Source: JBECKX01 sp964468475
GTDB taxonomy: Bacteria; Zixibacteria; MSB-5A5; CAIYYT01
Reading direction: 5' to 3'
Assembly: GCA_964468475.1 (NCBI GenBank)
Contig: CAYXUL010000003.1
Span: 1 to 64,000, forward strand
Length of the DNA stretch: 64,000 nt
Positions 1 through 10,000 of the stretch are shown one piece after another. The first letter of the stretch is position 1. Each line of letters starts with the position of its first letter. A model generated the notes under the pieces. The model did no database searches. It saw only the letters and a list, made by a program, of their open reading frames with translations, and was not told the origin of the DNA. A program made the translations under genes and the position numbers.

Positions 1-111
1 GGCGGGCGTGTGCCCTCTATTCTTTGAATCACTGAGATTCGAAGACTCAGGTCATACGCAGTATGCCCCTACGCCTTCATTTGAAGTATCTGGAAAACTC
101 CTCGGCGTCGG

Positions 112-1095
112 CTATGCCTTGCCGGCTTTCTCAGCTGATGATGGCGTCTCAGTCTCAGCCTCGTCTTCATCACCCAGTTCTTCAATATACTTAGCAGCAG
201 CCATCGCCGCAGTGGTTGCATCTCCAACTGCATTGGTCACCTGGCGAACCAGCTGATGGCGCACATCTCCGCAGGCATAGACCCCGCGAATTGACGTTTC
301 CATCTTCTCGTCAGTCAGGATATAGTCGTTGGAGTCGAGCTTCAACGGCTCACGCGTAAGTTTGGAGTTGGGGACAAACCCGATGAAAACAAACACAGCG
401 CCGCAGTCGATTTTCGAGGTTTCGCCCGTCTTGGTATTCTTGACGTTGACGTGCGTGACCTTGGCCTCGCCCTCGATTGATTCAACGACGGTATCCCAGA
501 CGAATTCCATTTTGGGATTCTTGAAGGCGCGATTCTGGATGATCTTCTGAGCGCGCAATTGATCACGGCGATGAATCAAGATGACTTTGGAACCGAACTT
601 CGTAAGAAAGATGCCTTCCTCAACTGCGGCGTCTCCCCCACCGACAACCACGATCACTTGATCTTTGAAGAACGCGCCGTCGCAGATGGCACAGTAAGAG
701 ACGCCTTTGCCGGAAAATTCTTTTTCACCCGGAATGCCCAGTAGATTCGGGCTACCGCCGGTCGCGAGGACCACGGTCTTGGCAGTGTACTCATGATCGG
801 CGCCCTTGACCACATGGTAGCCATCTTTCTGAAAGATCTCCTCAACCTGGTCCGAGACGATTTCCAGGCCGAATTTGCGAGCGTGTTGTTCGAATTTTTG
901 CGCCAGCTCTGCACCGAGAATATGTTCGAAACCGGGATAGTCCTCGACTTCCTCAGTCACAGCTATTTGCCCGCCGGGCAGGTACTTCTCGATACAGAGT
1001 GTCTTCAGATTGGCGCGAGCGCCATACATTCCCGCGGTCAATCCAGCCGGACCGCCCCCAATAATCACGATGTCATAGTCTGTGTTCATGCTCAT
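112..1095 (-). CDS. trxB: Thioredoxin reductase
   Basis: A 327-residue FAD/NADPH flavoprotein that reduces thioredoxin in the cytoplasm. The N-terminal FAD-binding motif is GGGPAGLTAG, the redox-active pair is CAIC near residue 137, a second nucleotide motif VVGGGDAA follows, and the C-terminal FAD motif is YACGDVR; the order is that of the low-molecular-weight bacterial TrxR family. The start at 1095 is chosen because GAGGTG lies 5 nt upstream; a second in-frame ATG two codons later has poorer spacing. About 25 residues past the usual end form an acidic, Glu/Ala-rich tail (DEDEAETETPSSAEKAGKA). The gene is monocistronic in appearance. A ferredoxin- or F420-dependent relative cannot be excluded from sequence alone. 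Confidence 0.95.
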   Translation of the reverse strand: MSMNTDYDIVIIGGGPAGLTAGMYGARANLKTLCIEKYLPGGQIAVTEEVEDYPGFEHILGAELAQKFEQHARKFGLEIVSDQVEEIFQKDGYHVVKGADHEYTAKTVVLATGGSPNLLGIPGEKEFSGKGVSYCAICDGAFFKDQVIVVVGGGDAAVEEGIFLTKFGSKVILIHRRDQLRAQKIIQNRAFKNPKMEFVWDTVVESIEGEAKVTHVNVKNTKTGETSKIDCGAVFVFIGFVPNSKLTREPLKLDSNDYILTDEKMETSIRGVYACGDVRHQLVRQVTNAVGDATTAAMAAAKYIEELGDEDEAETETPSSAEKAGKA

Positions 1096-1272
1096 TATTA
1101 CACCTCAGATTCGTATCGTAAGTTCACAACTTATGGCGCGATTGCTTTGCTCTGCCCGATAAGCGCCAGAAAAGCCTTTCCTGCAGACTTCGGGCACATT
1201 CTTACCTATATAAGTTCAGTTTAGCGGTTTGGTTCCTCGTGCGCCGCAAAGTGATGAAGCCACGCGTCACTG

Positions 1273-1818
1273 CTACCAGTCAATCGCTTTCTGGGCGAGA
1301 ATGCCCTGTTGGTAAGGATGCTTGATCTCCTTCATTTCCGTCACGAGGTCAGCCAGCTCTATTACTTCCGGCCTGGCACTTCTTCCCGTAATAACCAGGT
1401 GCACCTGTGGCGGCTTTTCTTTGATCAGCTTGATGACGTCGTCCAGTGAGACCAATTCAAGATCAACAGCTATATTGAGCTCGTCGAGGATGACAATATC
1501 CCACTCCCCGGAGTGGATCAACTCGCGAGCCTTCTCAAGACCTTCGCGAGCAGCTTTCTGATGAACTTTGATGTCTTTGTCATCGTCGACGATGCCGACA
1601 AACCCTTCCCCCACCTGTTCCATTTCAACAAACTCAGAAAGCAGCTTGATACCCTTCAATTCTCCGTATTTCCAGCTCCCCTTTACGAATTGAAGTATTT
1701 TGACCTTTTTCTTGTAGCCGGCCGCCCTGATGCACATTCCGAGTGCGGCGGTGGTTTTGCCCTTGCCGTTACCGGTGTAGACTATAACAAGCCCGCGAGG
1801 GTCTTCTTTCTGGTTCAA
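1273..1818 (-). CDS. cobO: Cob(I)yrinic acid a,c-diamide adenosyltransferase (CobO/BtuR type)
   Basis: A 181-residue P-loop ATPase-fold enzyme that transfers the adenosyl group of ATP to corrinoids, giving coenzyme B12. The P-loop GNGKGKTT is at residues 16-23 and the family motif VILDELN is in the middle of the protein; length matches the CobA/CobO/BtuR family (about 170-200). The start codon is TTG, supported by GAGAGGT about 8 nt upstream. No other cobalamin genes are next to it, so it may serve corrinoid salvage. The gene faces away from the downstream Rrf2 regulator across an AT-rich intergenic region. Confidence 0.93.
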   Translation of the reverse strand: MNQKEDPRGLVIVYTGNGKGKTTAALGMCIRAAGYKKKVKILQFVKGSWKYGELKGIKLLSEFVEMEQVGEGFVGIVDDDKDIKVHQKAAREGLEKARELIHSGEWDIVILDELNIAVDLELVSLDDVIKLIKEKPPQVHLVITGRSARPEVIELADLVTEMKEIKHPYQQGILAQKAIDW

Positions 1819-1951
1819 ATCAGTTACCTCTCAAATTGAAGAGTAATTTAACACGGAACCTGTGTAATGTAAAGCGGTTCGGAGCAAGTATGAAATCAAT
1901 AATGGACTAAAACTACAAGTTATGCTGCTCGTTGAAGTTATCAATTCAGTT

Positions 1952-1971
1952 TGGTTAGTGCAAACTAACCA
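1952..1971. promoter_or_regulatory. Inverted repeat, candidate operator
   Basis: A perfect 8-bp inverted repeat (TGGTTAGT, 4-nt spacer GCAA, ACTAACCA) lies about 28 bp upstream of a good -35 box, between cobO and the Rrf2 gene, in an otherwise AT-rich, gene-free stretch (1819-2216). It could be an operator for the adjacent Rrf2 protein or another regulator. No T-run follows, so it is not a typical terminator. Confidence 0.35.
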
Positions 1972-1999
1972 TAATGTGAAAACAATCACAAAATAATAG

Positions 2000-2028
2000 T
2001 TGACAGAATTTATTACGATTAATATGTT
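2000..2028 (+). promoter_or_regulatory. Sigma70-like promoter for the Rrf2 gene
   Basis: TTGACA at 2000-2005, a 17-bp spacer, then TATGTT at 2023-2028. The -35 box is a perfect consensus match and spacing is ideal. Transcription would start near 2035, leaving a leader of roughly 180 nt before the Rrf2 start codon. The call rests on motif match alone. Confidence 0.5.
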
Positions 2029-2216
2029 AACCCCAGCGAGTTATTCGGCGAAAATAGATTATAGAGAGAGGAGCCATATAGTCCCGTTACTGACCGGCGG
2101 AACTCATTAAATTTCTGGTTGGTGCTTGTGAATTATTTCACTATATTTGCTGAGTTTTGAGTTACACAGGCGCCGGTAAGGTGGGACGGCTTTCTCCCTG
2201 GGAAAGAGGTATTGCG

Positions 2217-2624
2217 ATGCAATTCACAAAGGCTGAGGAATACGGCATTTTCGGGATCATGTATCTGGCCAGTCAGCCGACAGGCCGCATCACGCCGCTT
2301 TCGGAAATCTCGGAAAATCAAAATGTACCGGAGAAGTTTCTGGCCAAGATTTTCCAATCGCTGTCAAGATCAGGCCTGATTCGCTCTCATCGCGGAGTCA
2401 AAGGCGGATTCACACTGGGCAAGTCCCCGGAAGAGATCACCATCAAGCAGGTGGTTGAGAGCATTCAGGGGCCGTACTACATTTCCAAGTGCCTGACAGA
2501 ACCGCGCGACGCGCAGTCTCCTGCCATGTTGAGCCTGCGGCGACTGCTGGAAGAGGCGCAGGATCGCCTGCTGACAGTGTTCTCGCAGCACACGATTAAA
2601 GATTTGACGGAGTGGCAGGATTAG
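2217..2624 (+). CDS. Rrf2 family transcriptional regulator
   Basis: A 135-residue winged-helix DNA-binding protein. The Rrf2 pattern is clear: an N-terminal MQFTKAEEYGIFGIMYLA segment, the helix-turn-helix SEISENQNVPEKFLAKIFQ, and the wing RSHRGVKGGFTL. The ATG at 2217 is preferred over a start 60 nt upstream because AAAGAGGT sits 6 nt before it and the translation then matches the family N-terminus. Only one cysteine (SKCL, around residue 92) is present, whereas Fe-S members such as IscR and NsrR use three, so a conventional [2Fe-2S] sensor of that type is unlikely. The target genes are not evident; dcd follows 66 nt downstream on the same strand. Confidence 0.88.
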   Translation: MQFTKAEEYGIFGIMYLASQPTGRITPLSEISENQNVPEKFLAKIFQSLSRSGLIRSHRGVKGGFTLGKSPEEITIKQVVESIQGPYYISKCLTEPRDAQSPAMLSLRRLLEEAQDRLLTVFSQHTIKDLTEWQD

Positions 2625-2690
2625 CTTAATTTGAAGGCTGCGAACGCGGATAAGATAACAGATGTAGTGGGTTTTTAACATGGATGTTTT

Positions 2691-3248
2691 GTGTCTATAA
2701 AGAATGACCGCTGGATAATCGAGACGGCACGCCGCCACAAACTCATTTCCCCCTTTGCGCGCAAGCAGGTTTCCCGCAAAGTGATCTCGTATGGTGTCTC
2801 CGCCTATGGGTATGATTTCCGGCTGGCAGACGAATTCCACGTCTACACGCCGGTACACGCTGCTGTCATCGACCCCAAGGATCACAGCGAGGGTGATTTC
2901 GTGGAAATGAAAGCTCGGACAGTCAAGATTCCACCAAATTCGTTTCTCCTGGGCCGCAGTCTCGAATATTTCAGGATTCCGCGCGATGTTCTGGCGATAT
3001 GTTTTGGGAAATCAACCTACGCGCGTTGCGGTGTTGTCGTGAACGTAACACCACTGGAACCGGAATGGGAGGGATACATTACCATCTCGATTTCGAATAC
3101 TTCGCCGATGCCGGTGAAGCTATATGCCGGCGAAGGCATTGCGCAGGTGCTGTTCCTGGGCGCGGATGAAGTGTGTGAAACGTCATATGCTGACAAGAAG
3201 GGCAAATATCAGGCGCAAAAGAAAATCACGCGCGCGCGAATAAAATAA
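2691..3248 (+). CDS. dcd: dCTP deaminase
   Basis: A 185-residue trimeric enzyme of the dCTP deaminase/dUTPase fold that converts dCTP to dUTP (or, in bifunctional members, directly to dUMP) for thymidylate synthesis. Family signatures include the SAYGYDFRL segment, the catalytic block GKSTYARCGVVVNVTPLEPE with its Arg and Glu, and the C-terminal nucleotide-contacting AGEGIAQVLFL. Translation begins at GTG 2691, where the protein N-terminus (MSIKNDRWI) matches the family; no upstream ATG is in frame. The gene lies between the Rrf2 gene and nifJ on the plus strand. Confidence 0.95.
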   Translation: MSIKNDRWIIETARRHKLISPFARKQVSRKVISYGVSAYGYDFRLADEFHVYTPVHAAVIDPKDHSEGDFVEMKARTVKIPPNSFLLGRSLEYFRIPRDVLAICFGKSTYARCGVVVNVTPLEPEWEGYITISISNTSPMPVKLYAGEGIAQVLFLGADEVCETSYADKKGKYQAQKKITRARIK

Positions 3249-3275
3249 TCGCTTTGCTTGTCCGCTTTTTGTATC

Positions 3276-3294
3276 AATTGTGAATTTGACAATT
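3276..3294. promoter_or_regulatory. Inverted repeat upstream of nifJ
   Basis: AATTGT, a 7-nt spacer, then ACAATT, located about 95 bp before nifJ. The half-sites recall redox-repressor operators (TTGTGAA type, as for Rex), but the spacing is shorter than the Rex consensus, so this is only a candidate site for control of pyruvate oxidation genes. Confidence 0.25.
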
Positions 3295-3388
3295 AACCGT
3301 TCCCCCCGAACTCCGGCGGGACGGTTTGGTATAGAGCAACGATGAACATTCTAACCTGCCTGGTCAAGGTATTGGAGTAGTGATCGTA

Positions 3389-6300
3389 ATGAAACGCAGG
3401 ATGGTATCCATCGATGGCAATACAGCAGTAGCCCACGTCGCTCATGCGACTAATGAAATTATAGCTATTTATCCCATCACCCCGTCATCGGTGATGGGCG
3501 AGATCGCCGATATGAAATCGGCGAAAGGTGAGACAAACCTCTGGGGGACGATTCCGACGGTTGTGGAGATGCAGTCGGAAGGGGGCGCTTCCGGCGCCTG
3601 CCACGGCGCTCTGACCACGGGTTCGCTGACGACGACCTTTACGGCGTCGCAGGGCCTGTTACTGATGATCCCCAACATGTTCAAGATCGCCGGTGAGCTG
3701 ACCCCTACGGTCTTCCACGTCTCCGCGCGTTCGGTCGCGATCCAGGCGCTTTCGATTTTCGGAGACCATTCCGATGTTATGACCACGCGCTCGACCGGTT
3801 TTGGCCTGATTGCCTCCGGTTCAGTACAGGAGGTCATGGACAACGCGCTGATCGCGCAGGCAATAGCGCTGCGGTCACGCGTGCCGTTTGTGCATTTCTT
3901 CGATGGTTTCCGCACCTCGCATGAGGTAGCCAAGGTCGAGGAACTGACCAGGGATGACATGCGCGCACTGCTGCCTGACGATCTGGTGCTGGAAAACCGA
4001 ATGCGCGCGCTGACTCCTGATAGACCGCTGCTGCGCGGCTCTTCGCAGAATCCCGATGTCTATTTCCAGGGACGCGAGACGGTCAACAAGTACTACATCA
4101 AGTCGATTGGCATCGCTCAGGAGGTAATGGACGAATTCGCCAAGCTGACCGGCCGCCAGTACCATCCGTTCGACTACTTCGGTGATCCGCAGGCGGAAAG
4201 GGTCGTCATCATGATGGGTTCCGGTGCCGAGACGATGGATGGCACCGTAGCCTACCTGAACAAACTTGGTGAGAAGGTCGGCATGATCAAGGTGCGCCTC
4301 TACCGCCCCTTCTCTGTTGAGGCACTGGCAAAAGCAATTCCCGCGAGCGTGAAAGCGCTGGCGACGCTTGACCGCACCAAAGAACCGGGTGCTGTCGGCG
4401 AGCCGCTTTACTCCGACATCCAGGCGGCGATCGAGGAGATGGTCGAGCGTAAAATAGCCCCATTCAAGACGATGCCGAAGATCGTCGGCGGTCGTTACGG
4501 ACTCGGCTCGAAAGAATTCAATCCGTCTGCAGCCAAGGCTGTGCTGGATAACCTCAAGCAGGAGACGCCCAAGAACCACTTTACGGTGGGGATTGTCGAC
4601 GACGTAACTCACACCTCGCTCGATATGGACCACTCCTTCGATATCGAAACGGAGGACACTTTCCGAGGGCTTTTCTACGGCCTCGGGTCGGACGGTACCG
4701 TCGGCGCCACCAAGAATGCGATCAAAATTCTGGGTGAGAACACCGATTCGTTTGCCCAGGGCTATTTCGTGTACGATTCCAAGAAGGCGGGCGCGGTGAC
4801 GGTTTCACACCTGCGTTTCTCTGACAAAGAGATCCAGAGTCCTTACCTGATTCGCCGCGCGCATTACGTCGCCTGCCACAATTTCAGCTTTGTCGAAAAA
4901 TACGAGATGCTCGAACCGCTACTTGAGGGTGGTATCTTTCTGCTGAACAGTCCCTTCCCTGCAGACCAGGTGTGGGATAAGCTTCCCAAGGAAGTGCAAA
5001 CAGGTATCATCGAAAAGAAAGCTCGCTTCTACGTGATTGATGCCGTTGAGATGGCCAAGCAGTTGGGTCTCGGCGCCCGCATCAACATGATCATGCAGAC
5101 CGCATTCTTCATGATAACCGAGCTGCTGTCGAAGGAAACTGCGCTTAAAGCAATTAAGGACGCAATCCAGAAGACTTACGGCATCAAGGGTGAGAAGGTC
5201 GTACAGATGAACTTCGCCGCAGTTGATGCTGCAGTAGATGGAATTCATGAGGTTAAGTATCCGGCTAAAGTGAGCAGCGAGACCAAGCGCCCGCCTGTGG
5301 TGCCGATTGAAGCGCCGGCTTTCGTGCAGACTGTTACGGCACGGATTATTGAAGGCAAGGGTGATGACCTGCCGGTGAGTGCATTTCCTTCTGATGGCTC
5401 CTATCCGACTGCAACGACTCAGTACGAGAAACGCAATATCGCGGTGGATATTCCGGTCTGGGAGCCTGACATCTGTATCCAGTGCAACATCTGCTCCCTG
5501 GTCTGCCCGCACGCCGCGATTCGTCCAAAGGTGTACGAACCGGGCGCCCTCAATGGCGCTCCCAAGACGTTCAAGTCAATCGACGCAATGACCGGTGCCC
5601 TCAAGGGGCTTAAGTACACGCTACAGGTTGCTCCCGAAGACTGCACCGGCTGCGAACTCTGTGTCGTTGCCTGCCCGGCGGTAGCCAAGGATGAAATGGG
5701 CAATAAGACCGAAAAGAAGGCGATCAATATGGCATCGCAGCTACCGCTGCGTGAACCGGAGCGTGAGAATTTCAAGTACTTTCTTGAGCTGCCGGAGCCG
5801 GATCCTTCCAAGTTCAATGTCGCTACCGTTAAGGGTAGTCAGTTTGTGACTCCGCTGTTCGAGTTTTCGGGCGCCTGCGCCGGCTGCGGCGAGACACCAT
5901 ACGTCAAGCTGATGACCCAGATGTTCGGCGACCGCGCCATCATCGCAAATGCAACCGGTTGCTCCTCGATTTATGGTGGCAATCTCCCGACTACCCCCTA
6001 TTGCAAGCGCTGGGATGGACGTGGACCCGCGTGGTCGAACTCCCTCTTCGAGGACAACGCCGAGTTTGGTTTTGGCATGCGCCTCACCATTGATAAGATG
6101 AAGGCGTATGCTTACGAACTACTTGAACGCATCTTCCCTGACAAGTTGGATGAGATCCGTACTGCACCGCAATCGACACAAATTGAGATCGAGGCATTGC
6201 GGGCGAAGGTTGAAGAGCTCAAGGACGCGCTGAAAAAGATGGATTCGTCTGAAGCAAAACATCTGCTTTCGGTAGCCGATTACCTGGTCAACAAGTCGGT

Positions 6301-6961
6301 CTGGATCGTCGGTGGTGATGGCTGGGCGTATGATATCGGTTTTGGTGGGCTGGACCACGTGCTGGCATCAGGGCGCAATGTCAACGTGCTGGTGCTCGAT
6401 TCGGAAGTTTATTCGAACACGGGCGGCCAGATGTCGAAAGCGACACCACGCGGCGCGATTGCTCAGTTCGCCGCTGGCGGTAAGCCCTCCGCCAAGAAAG
6501 ATCTCGGCCTGGAGATGATGGGCTACGGCAACATCTACATCGCTCGCGTTGCCATGGGAGCCAGCCAGAATCAGACTGTCAAAGCATTTGCGGAGGCAGA
6601 GGCGTATGACGGGCCGTCACTCATCATCGCCTATGCACACTGCATTGCTCATGGGATCGACATGGCGCACGGCGTAGACGAGCAGAAACGCGCAGTGAAT
6701 TCAGGCCACTGGGTCTTGTTCCGCTATGATCCGACTTTAAGGGAGAAAGGCAAGAACCCATTCCAGCTCGATAGCAAGGAACCGTCTATCCCCTTCGAGG
6801 AGTTTACCAGGTATGAGAATCGCTTCCGGGCATTGAAGGCTCGCGATCCCGAAGCCGCGGCGGAAATGACCGCAACAGCGCAGAAGGAAATCGAGGAGCG
6901 GTTCAAATACTACCAACACATTGCGGAAATGGACTTTGCTCAGTTTGTCGAGAAAAAGTAG
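3389..6961 (+). CDS. nifJ: Pyruvate:ferredoxin (flavodoxin) oxidoreductase
   Basis: A single-chain PFOR of 1190 residues that oxidatively decarboxylates pyruvate to acetyl-CoA and CO2 and reduces ferredoxin or flavodoxin; a hallmark of anaerobic metabolism. Domains in order: the pyrimidine-binding N-terminal part (VSIDGNTAVAHVAHATNE, YPITPSSVMGE), the CoA/central domains, two [4Fe-4S] ferredoxin clusters (CIQCNICSLVCP and CTGCELCVVACP), the proximal cluster start CAGCGETPYVK, and the C-terminal thiamine-diphosphate domain (NTGGQMSKATPRGA). Length is normal for NifJ. ATG 3389 is chosen over GTG 3380 because GGAG at 3374-3377 gives about 11 nt spacing to the ATG but only 2 nt to the GTG. The gene ends before a strong bidirectional hairpin. 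Confidence 0.97.
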   Translation: MKRRMVSIDGNTAVAHVAHATNEIIAIYPITPSSVMGEIADMKSAKGETNLWGTIPTVVEMQSEGGASGACHGALTTGSLTTTFTASQGLLLMIPNMFKIAGELTPTVFHVSARSVAIQALSIFGDHSDVMTTRSTGFGLIASGSVQEVMDNALIAQAIALRSRVPFVHFFDGFRTSHEVAKVEELTRDDMRALLPDDLVLENRMRALTPDRPLLRGSSQNPDVYFQGRETVNKYYIKSIGIAQEVMDEFAKLTGRQYHPFDYFGDPQAERVVIMMGSGAETMDGTVAYLNKLGEKVGMIKVRLYRPFSVEALAKAIPASVKALATLDRTKEPGAVGEPLYSDIQAAIEEMVERKIAPFKTMPKIVGGRYGLGSKEFNPSAAKAVLDNLKQETPKNHFTVGIVDDVTHTSLDMDHSFDIETEDTFRGLFYGLGSDGTVGATKNAIKILGENTDSFAQGYFVYDSKKAGAVTVSHLRFSDKEIQSPYLIRRAHYVACHNFSFVEKYEMLEPLLEGGIFLLNSPFPADQVWDKLPKEVQTGIIEKKARFYVIDAVEMAKQLGLGARINMIMQTAFFMITELLSKETALKAIKDAIQKTYGIKGEKVVQMNFAAVDAAVDGIHEVKYPAKVSSETKRPPVVPIEAPAFVQTVTARIIEGKGDDLPVSAFPSDGSYPTATTQYEKRNIAVDIPVWEPDICIQCNICSLVCPHAAIRPKVYEPGALNGAPKTFKSIDAMTGALKGLKYTLQVAPEDCTGCELCVVACPAVAKDEMGNKTEKKAINMASQLPLREPERENFKYFLELPEPDPSKFNVATVKGSQFVTPLFEFSGACAGCGETPYVKLMTQMFGDRAIIANATGCSSIYGGNLPTTPYCKRWDGRGPAWSNSLFEDNAEFGFGMRLTIDKMKAYAYELLERIFPDKLDEIRTAPQSTQIEIEALRAKVEELKDALKKMDSSEAKHLLSVADYLVNKSVWIVGGDGWAYDIGFGGLDHVLASGRNVNVLVLDSEVYSNTGGQMSKATPRGAIAQFAAGGKPSAKKDLGLEMMGYGNIYIARVAMGASQNQTVKAFAEAEAYDGPSLIIAYAHCIAHGIDMAHGVDEQKRAVNSGHWVLFRYDPTLREKGKNPFQLDSKEPSIPFEEFTRYENRFRALKARDPEAAAEMTATAQKEIEERFKYYQHIAEMDFAQFVEKK

Positions 6962-6996
6962 ACTGTAAATCGAAATCAACACAAAACGGCGAGAAA

Positions 6997-7028
6997 AAAG
7001 CCGGCGAATTTCCAAATTCGCCGGCTTT
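6997..7028 (-). terminator. Bidirectional intrinsic terminator between nifJ and the S8 peptidase gene
   Basis: A 13-bp perfect stem (AAAGCCGGCGAAT pairing with ATTCGCCGGCTTT) with a 6-nt loop sits between two converging genes. On the minus strand it is followed by TTTTTTC, a good terminator for the peptidase gene; on the plus strand the T-tract is weaker (TTTCGTATTT) but may still serve nifJ. Confidence 0.85.
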
Positions 7029-7066
7029 CGTATTTCAGGCTTGATCTGCCTGTTAAAGCAGGAACC

Positions 7067-10000
7067 TTACTTGCAGGCGGCACATGGCGATGGGCCACCT
7101 CCGAAGATGTAGTTGACTACGTACACTCCATCAGCGACTGAGACATTAGTGTCGCAGTTGCAGTCCGCCCTCGCCAGGGGATCAGGAGCGGGTCCGCCGC
7201 CAAAGATATAGGTGATGATGTAGACGGCATCTGCCACCGAGATGTTATCATCACTGTTCGCATCACCGCAAAGGTAAGGCGGAGGTCCGGAGGTCACCGT
7301 CAGAGTTGCCGGTAAGCTCAACTGTGTGTAGCCGGGGCGTGGATCGTTGGAATTCACGATCACATTGGCGTTGTAGACACCGGTGTCAAGATCGGCACTG
7401 GTAAAGACCAGCCCCACCGTGTCAGCCTCGCCTGACGGCACCTCACCGGCTTGTGACGAGAATTCCAGCCATTGCGTCGGTTTGACAAAGACCACGGCAA
7501 GGCCCGCATGAATGTAGTTGGTGTTTTGTGAGACCTGCAATCCATAGGAAGCATCCACATTCTCAATGCCAATGGTGTTGCCGAGAAGATCGAAGCCGGC
7601 GCCCATCGATTGGTACTGGATACGAATATCGCCGTTCTGGCTCAGGATAACCTGGGCCGAGATTACATCACCGGGATTCGTGGTATTATCATACTCGGGG
7701 TAGTTCAGGAATGAAATCACCAGATCGCCGCCTACGTCCTGATAAAGGACCTTTCCACCCGGATTGTCAGCGTCCGTGATATTAAGATCATCCCAGCACC
7801 AGGCAATAATGTTGTTGGGGTCGGAAGGATCCGGTATGCCGGTGTTGTTGTATTCATCCAGGTTGGTGGTAGGTCCAAATCCGATAAGGCCGTTCGAACC
7901 GACGTAGAATTCGGTGTAGGTCTGATCGTAGAAGGGGAAGCCAAAGCCAATCGGATACGGCCCAATGTAGTTGTCATCGCTCAGCCCGGAGGTAATATCG
8001 GTTCCGCTTGAACTGATATCGACCCAGTTGTAGTTTGGTCCGCCTGATTCGTCCGAATCAATCCAGTAGTAACCATAGCCATCGGGACCACCGGCGTTAT
8101 AGACAACATCGGGGCCACGGAACGGATCATTCACGCCCTTGGGCAAGTTGAAGTCAGGGGCCGGCTGGCCATCCTCCACATAACTGTAAGTCGGGGGATT
8201 GACCTGCCCGGAAGCCTGCAATTGCTGGAATAGTCCATCAAAGCTGCGGCTGCCGACATCCGGCAGGAAGGCGAGAGTATAATTCAGTCCACCCTGGCCA
8301 CTATTTCCAATCACCAGTTCCCCGCTCGTTGAATCACCGAGGCTTAGAGAAACGTTGAAACTACTCGGGTCGACCGATATTTCGGGGCCATAATCAACGC
8401 GGATGTCATCCACGAACCAGTCATCATTCAAGCCCACCGTGGCGATGTTGCGGAACATCAGCCGGAACGCTGAATGGTAGGCATCCGCCGGCAGACCCAT
8501 TGTCACCAGCTGATAGTTGGACATATCCGGATCGGAACCGAGGTGGCGGTTGAGCTCCACCCATTGGCCCTGATCATTGAAGTATTCCACTATCAAATCA
8601 TCGCCGGCATCCGGTGATTCGCCGCCACCGGTCTGTTCAAAGTAGTAGGAAAGATTGACGCCTGAAGCCACCTCGAGATTGATCGCCTGTGAAATCAGCG
8701 AATCACCGCCGTTGGGCTGGCCATTGAAACGCGCCGAATATGGAGGGCTCGGTTCGTTCAGGCCGACATCATCGATTGTGGTTCCGGTAGTCACGACCCA
8801 GTTTGCGGCATTGAAACTCGTCAAGGGGAAATCATCAAAGAACGGCAACTGCAGCGGCTGCCCCGCAGAAATCGTATGGACAGTCGCATCTGCGGAAATA
8901 CTGTTGTTAGAATTGGATTGGACTGTCAGGGTAGCATCGTCGGTATCGCCATACAGACTGGCTGGTACGATCACACGCACCTTCAAAGCAAATGTCTCAT
9001 CGGCCACGAGTGTGCCGGTTGAAGAAATCACCGAAGTGCCGCTGGCATCATAGATTGCGGTTGGCCAGGAATTGCCGCTAAGAGTCAATCCATAATCGTC
9101 GTCAAGTACACCGTCGTTGGTCACGGTAAAGTCGTAGAAAATCGTGTCATCGACCGCACCGGAATTTGATGCCGACGGCGGCGTGACCTTGACCGCGTAG
9201 TCGATTACACGGAAGTTGTACACGTCGGTAGTATCAGCATCGCCGGTGTTATCGTGAGCTTCAAGGTAGTATTGAATATCGGTGCCGGGGCTTTGCGCCG
9301 GAATCGAGCTGCCATATTCGTCAGGATTGCCGGTAGCAGTCAGCAAGTTTTGCACGTAGCCGGCGCCGACATCGTAGTAAAGAAACAGTGAATCGGGATC
9401 GAGCGTATTCTCGGTCGTGATGGTGCACACCACCGGATAGGGATTTACCGTGTCCTTGGTATCCGCCAGCGGCGTAGTGCTGATACTAACTCCACATGGA
9501 TATGCCAGCACCAGCTGCAGACTGCCATTGAGGTTGAGTCGTCCGCCGGAAACAGTGATCCCCGCCAGCGAGGCATTGGGATCGGTACCGTCGAGAATGT
9601 AGCTCTTCATTATCAGCGCCGCTGCGCCGGGATCATTCTTGTACAATTGCAGAAACGACGGACAGGCCGCAGACCACATCAACGCAATCGCGCCGGTTAC
9701 CTGCGGTGTTGCCATCGAAGTTCCCGTTAAAGTACCATAGCTACTGCCCGGGAGGGTTGAAAGAATATCGGTTCCCGGTGAGCCGAGATCGATGGTCGTT
9801 GCGCCATACGCAGCGCCACTGTTCTTGACATCGGTGTCAGTCGTGTTGGTAACTGAAATCAGCCAGTCGCTCGGGCAGGCAGTGGGCACATCGCCCTGAA
9901 CATCGATATTGATATTAAGGTTGGCTGTCGCGGCGCAGTTCAGGATACCCTGAGCGCCCATCGAATCATACATCGCGCACCAGAGCGGATAATCCGCCGG

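Noticed and set aside
3276..3294. Rex operator before nifJ
   Set aside because: Half-sites are similar, but total length is shorter than the Rex palindrome; kept only as a generic inverted repeat.
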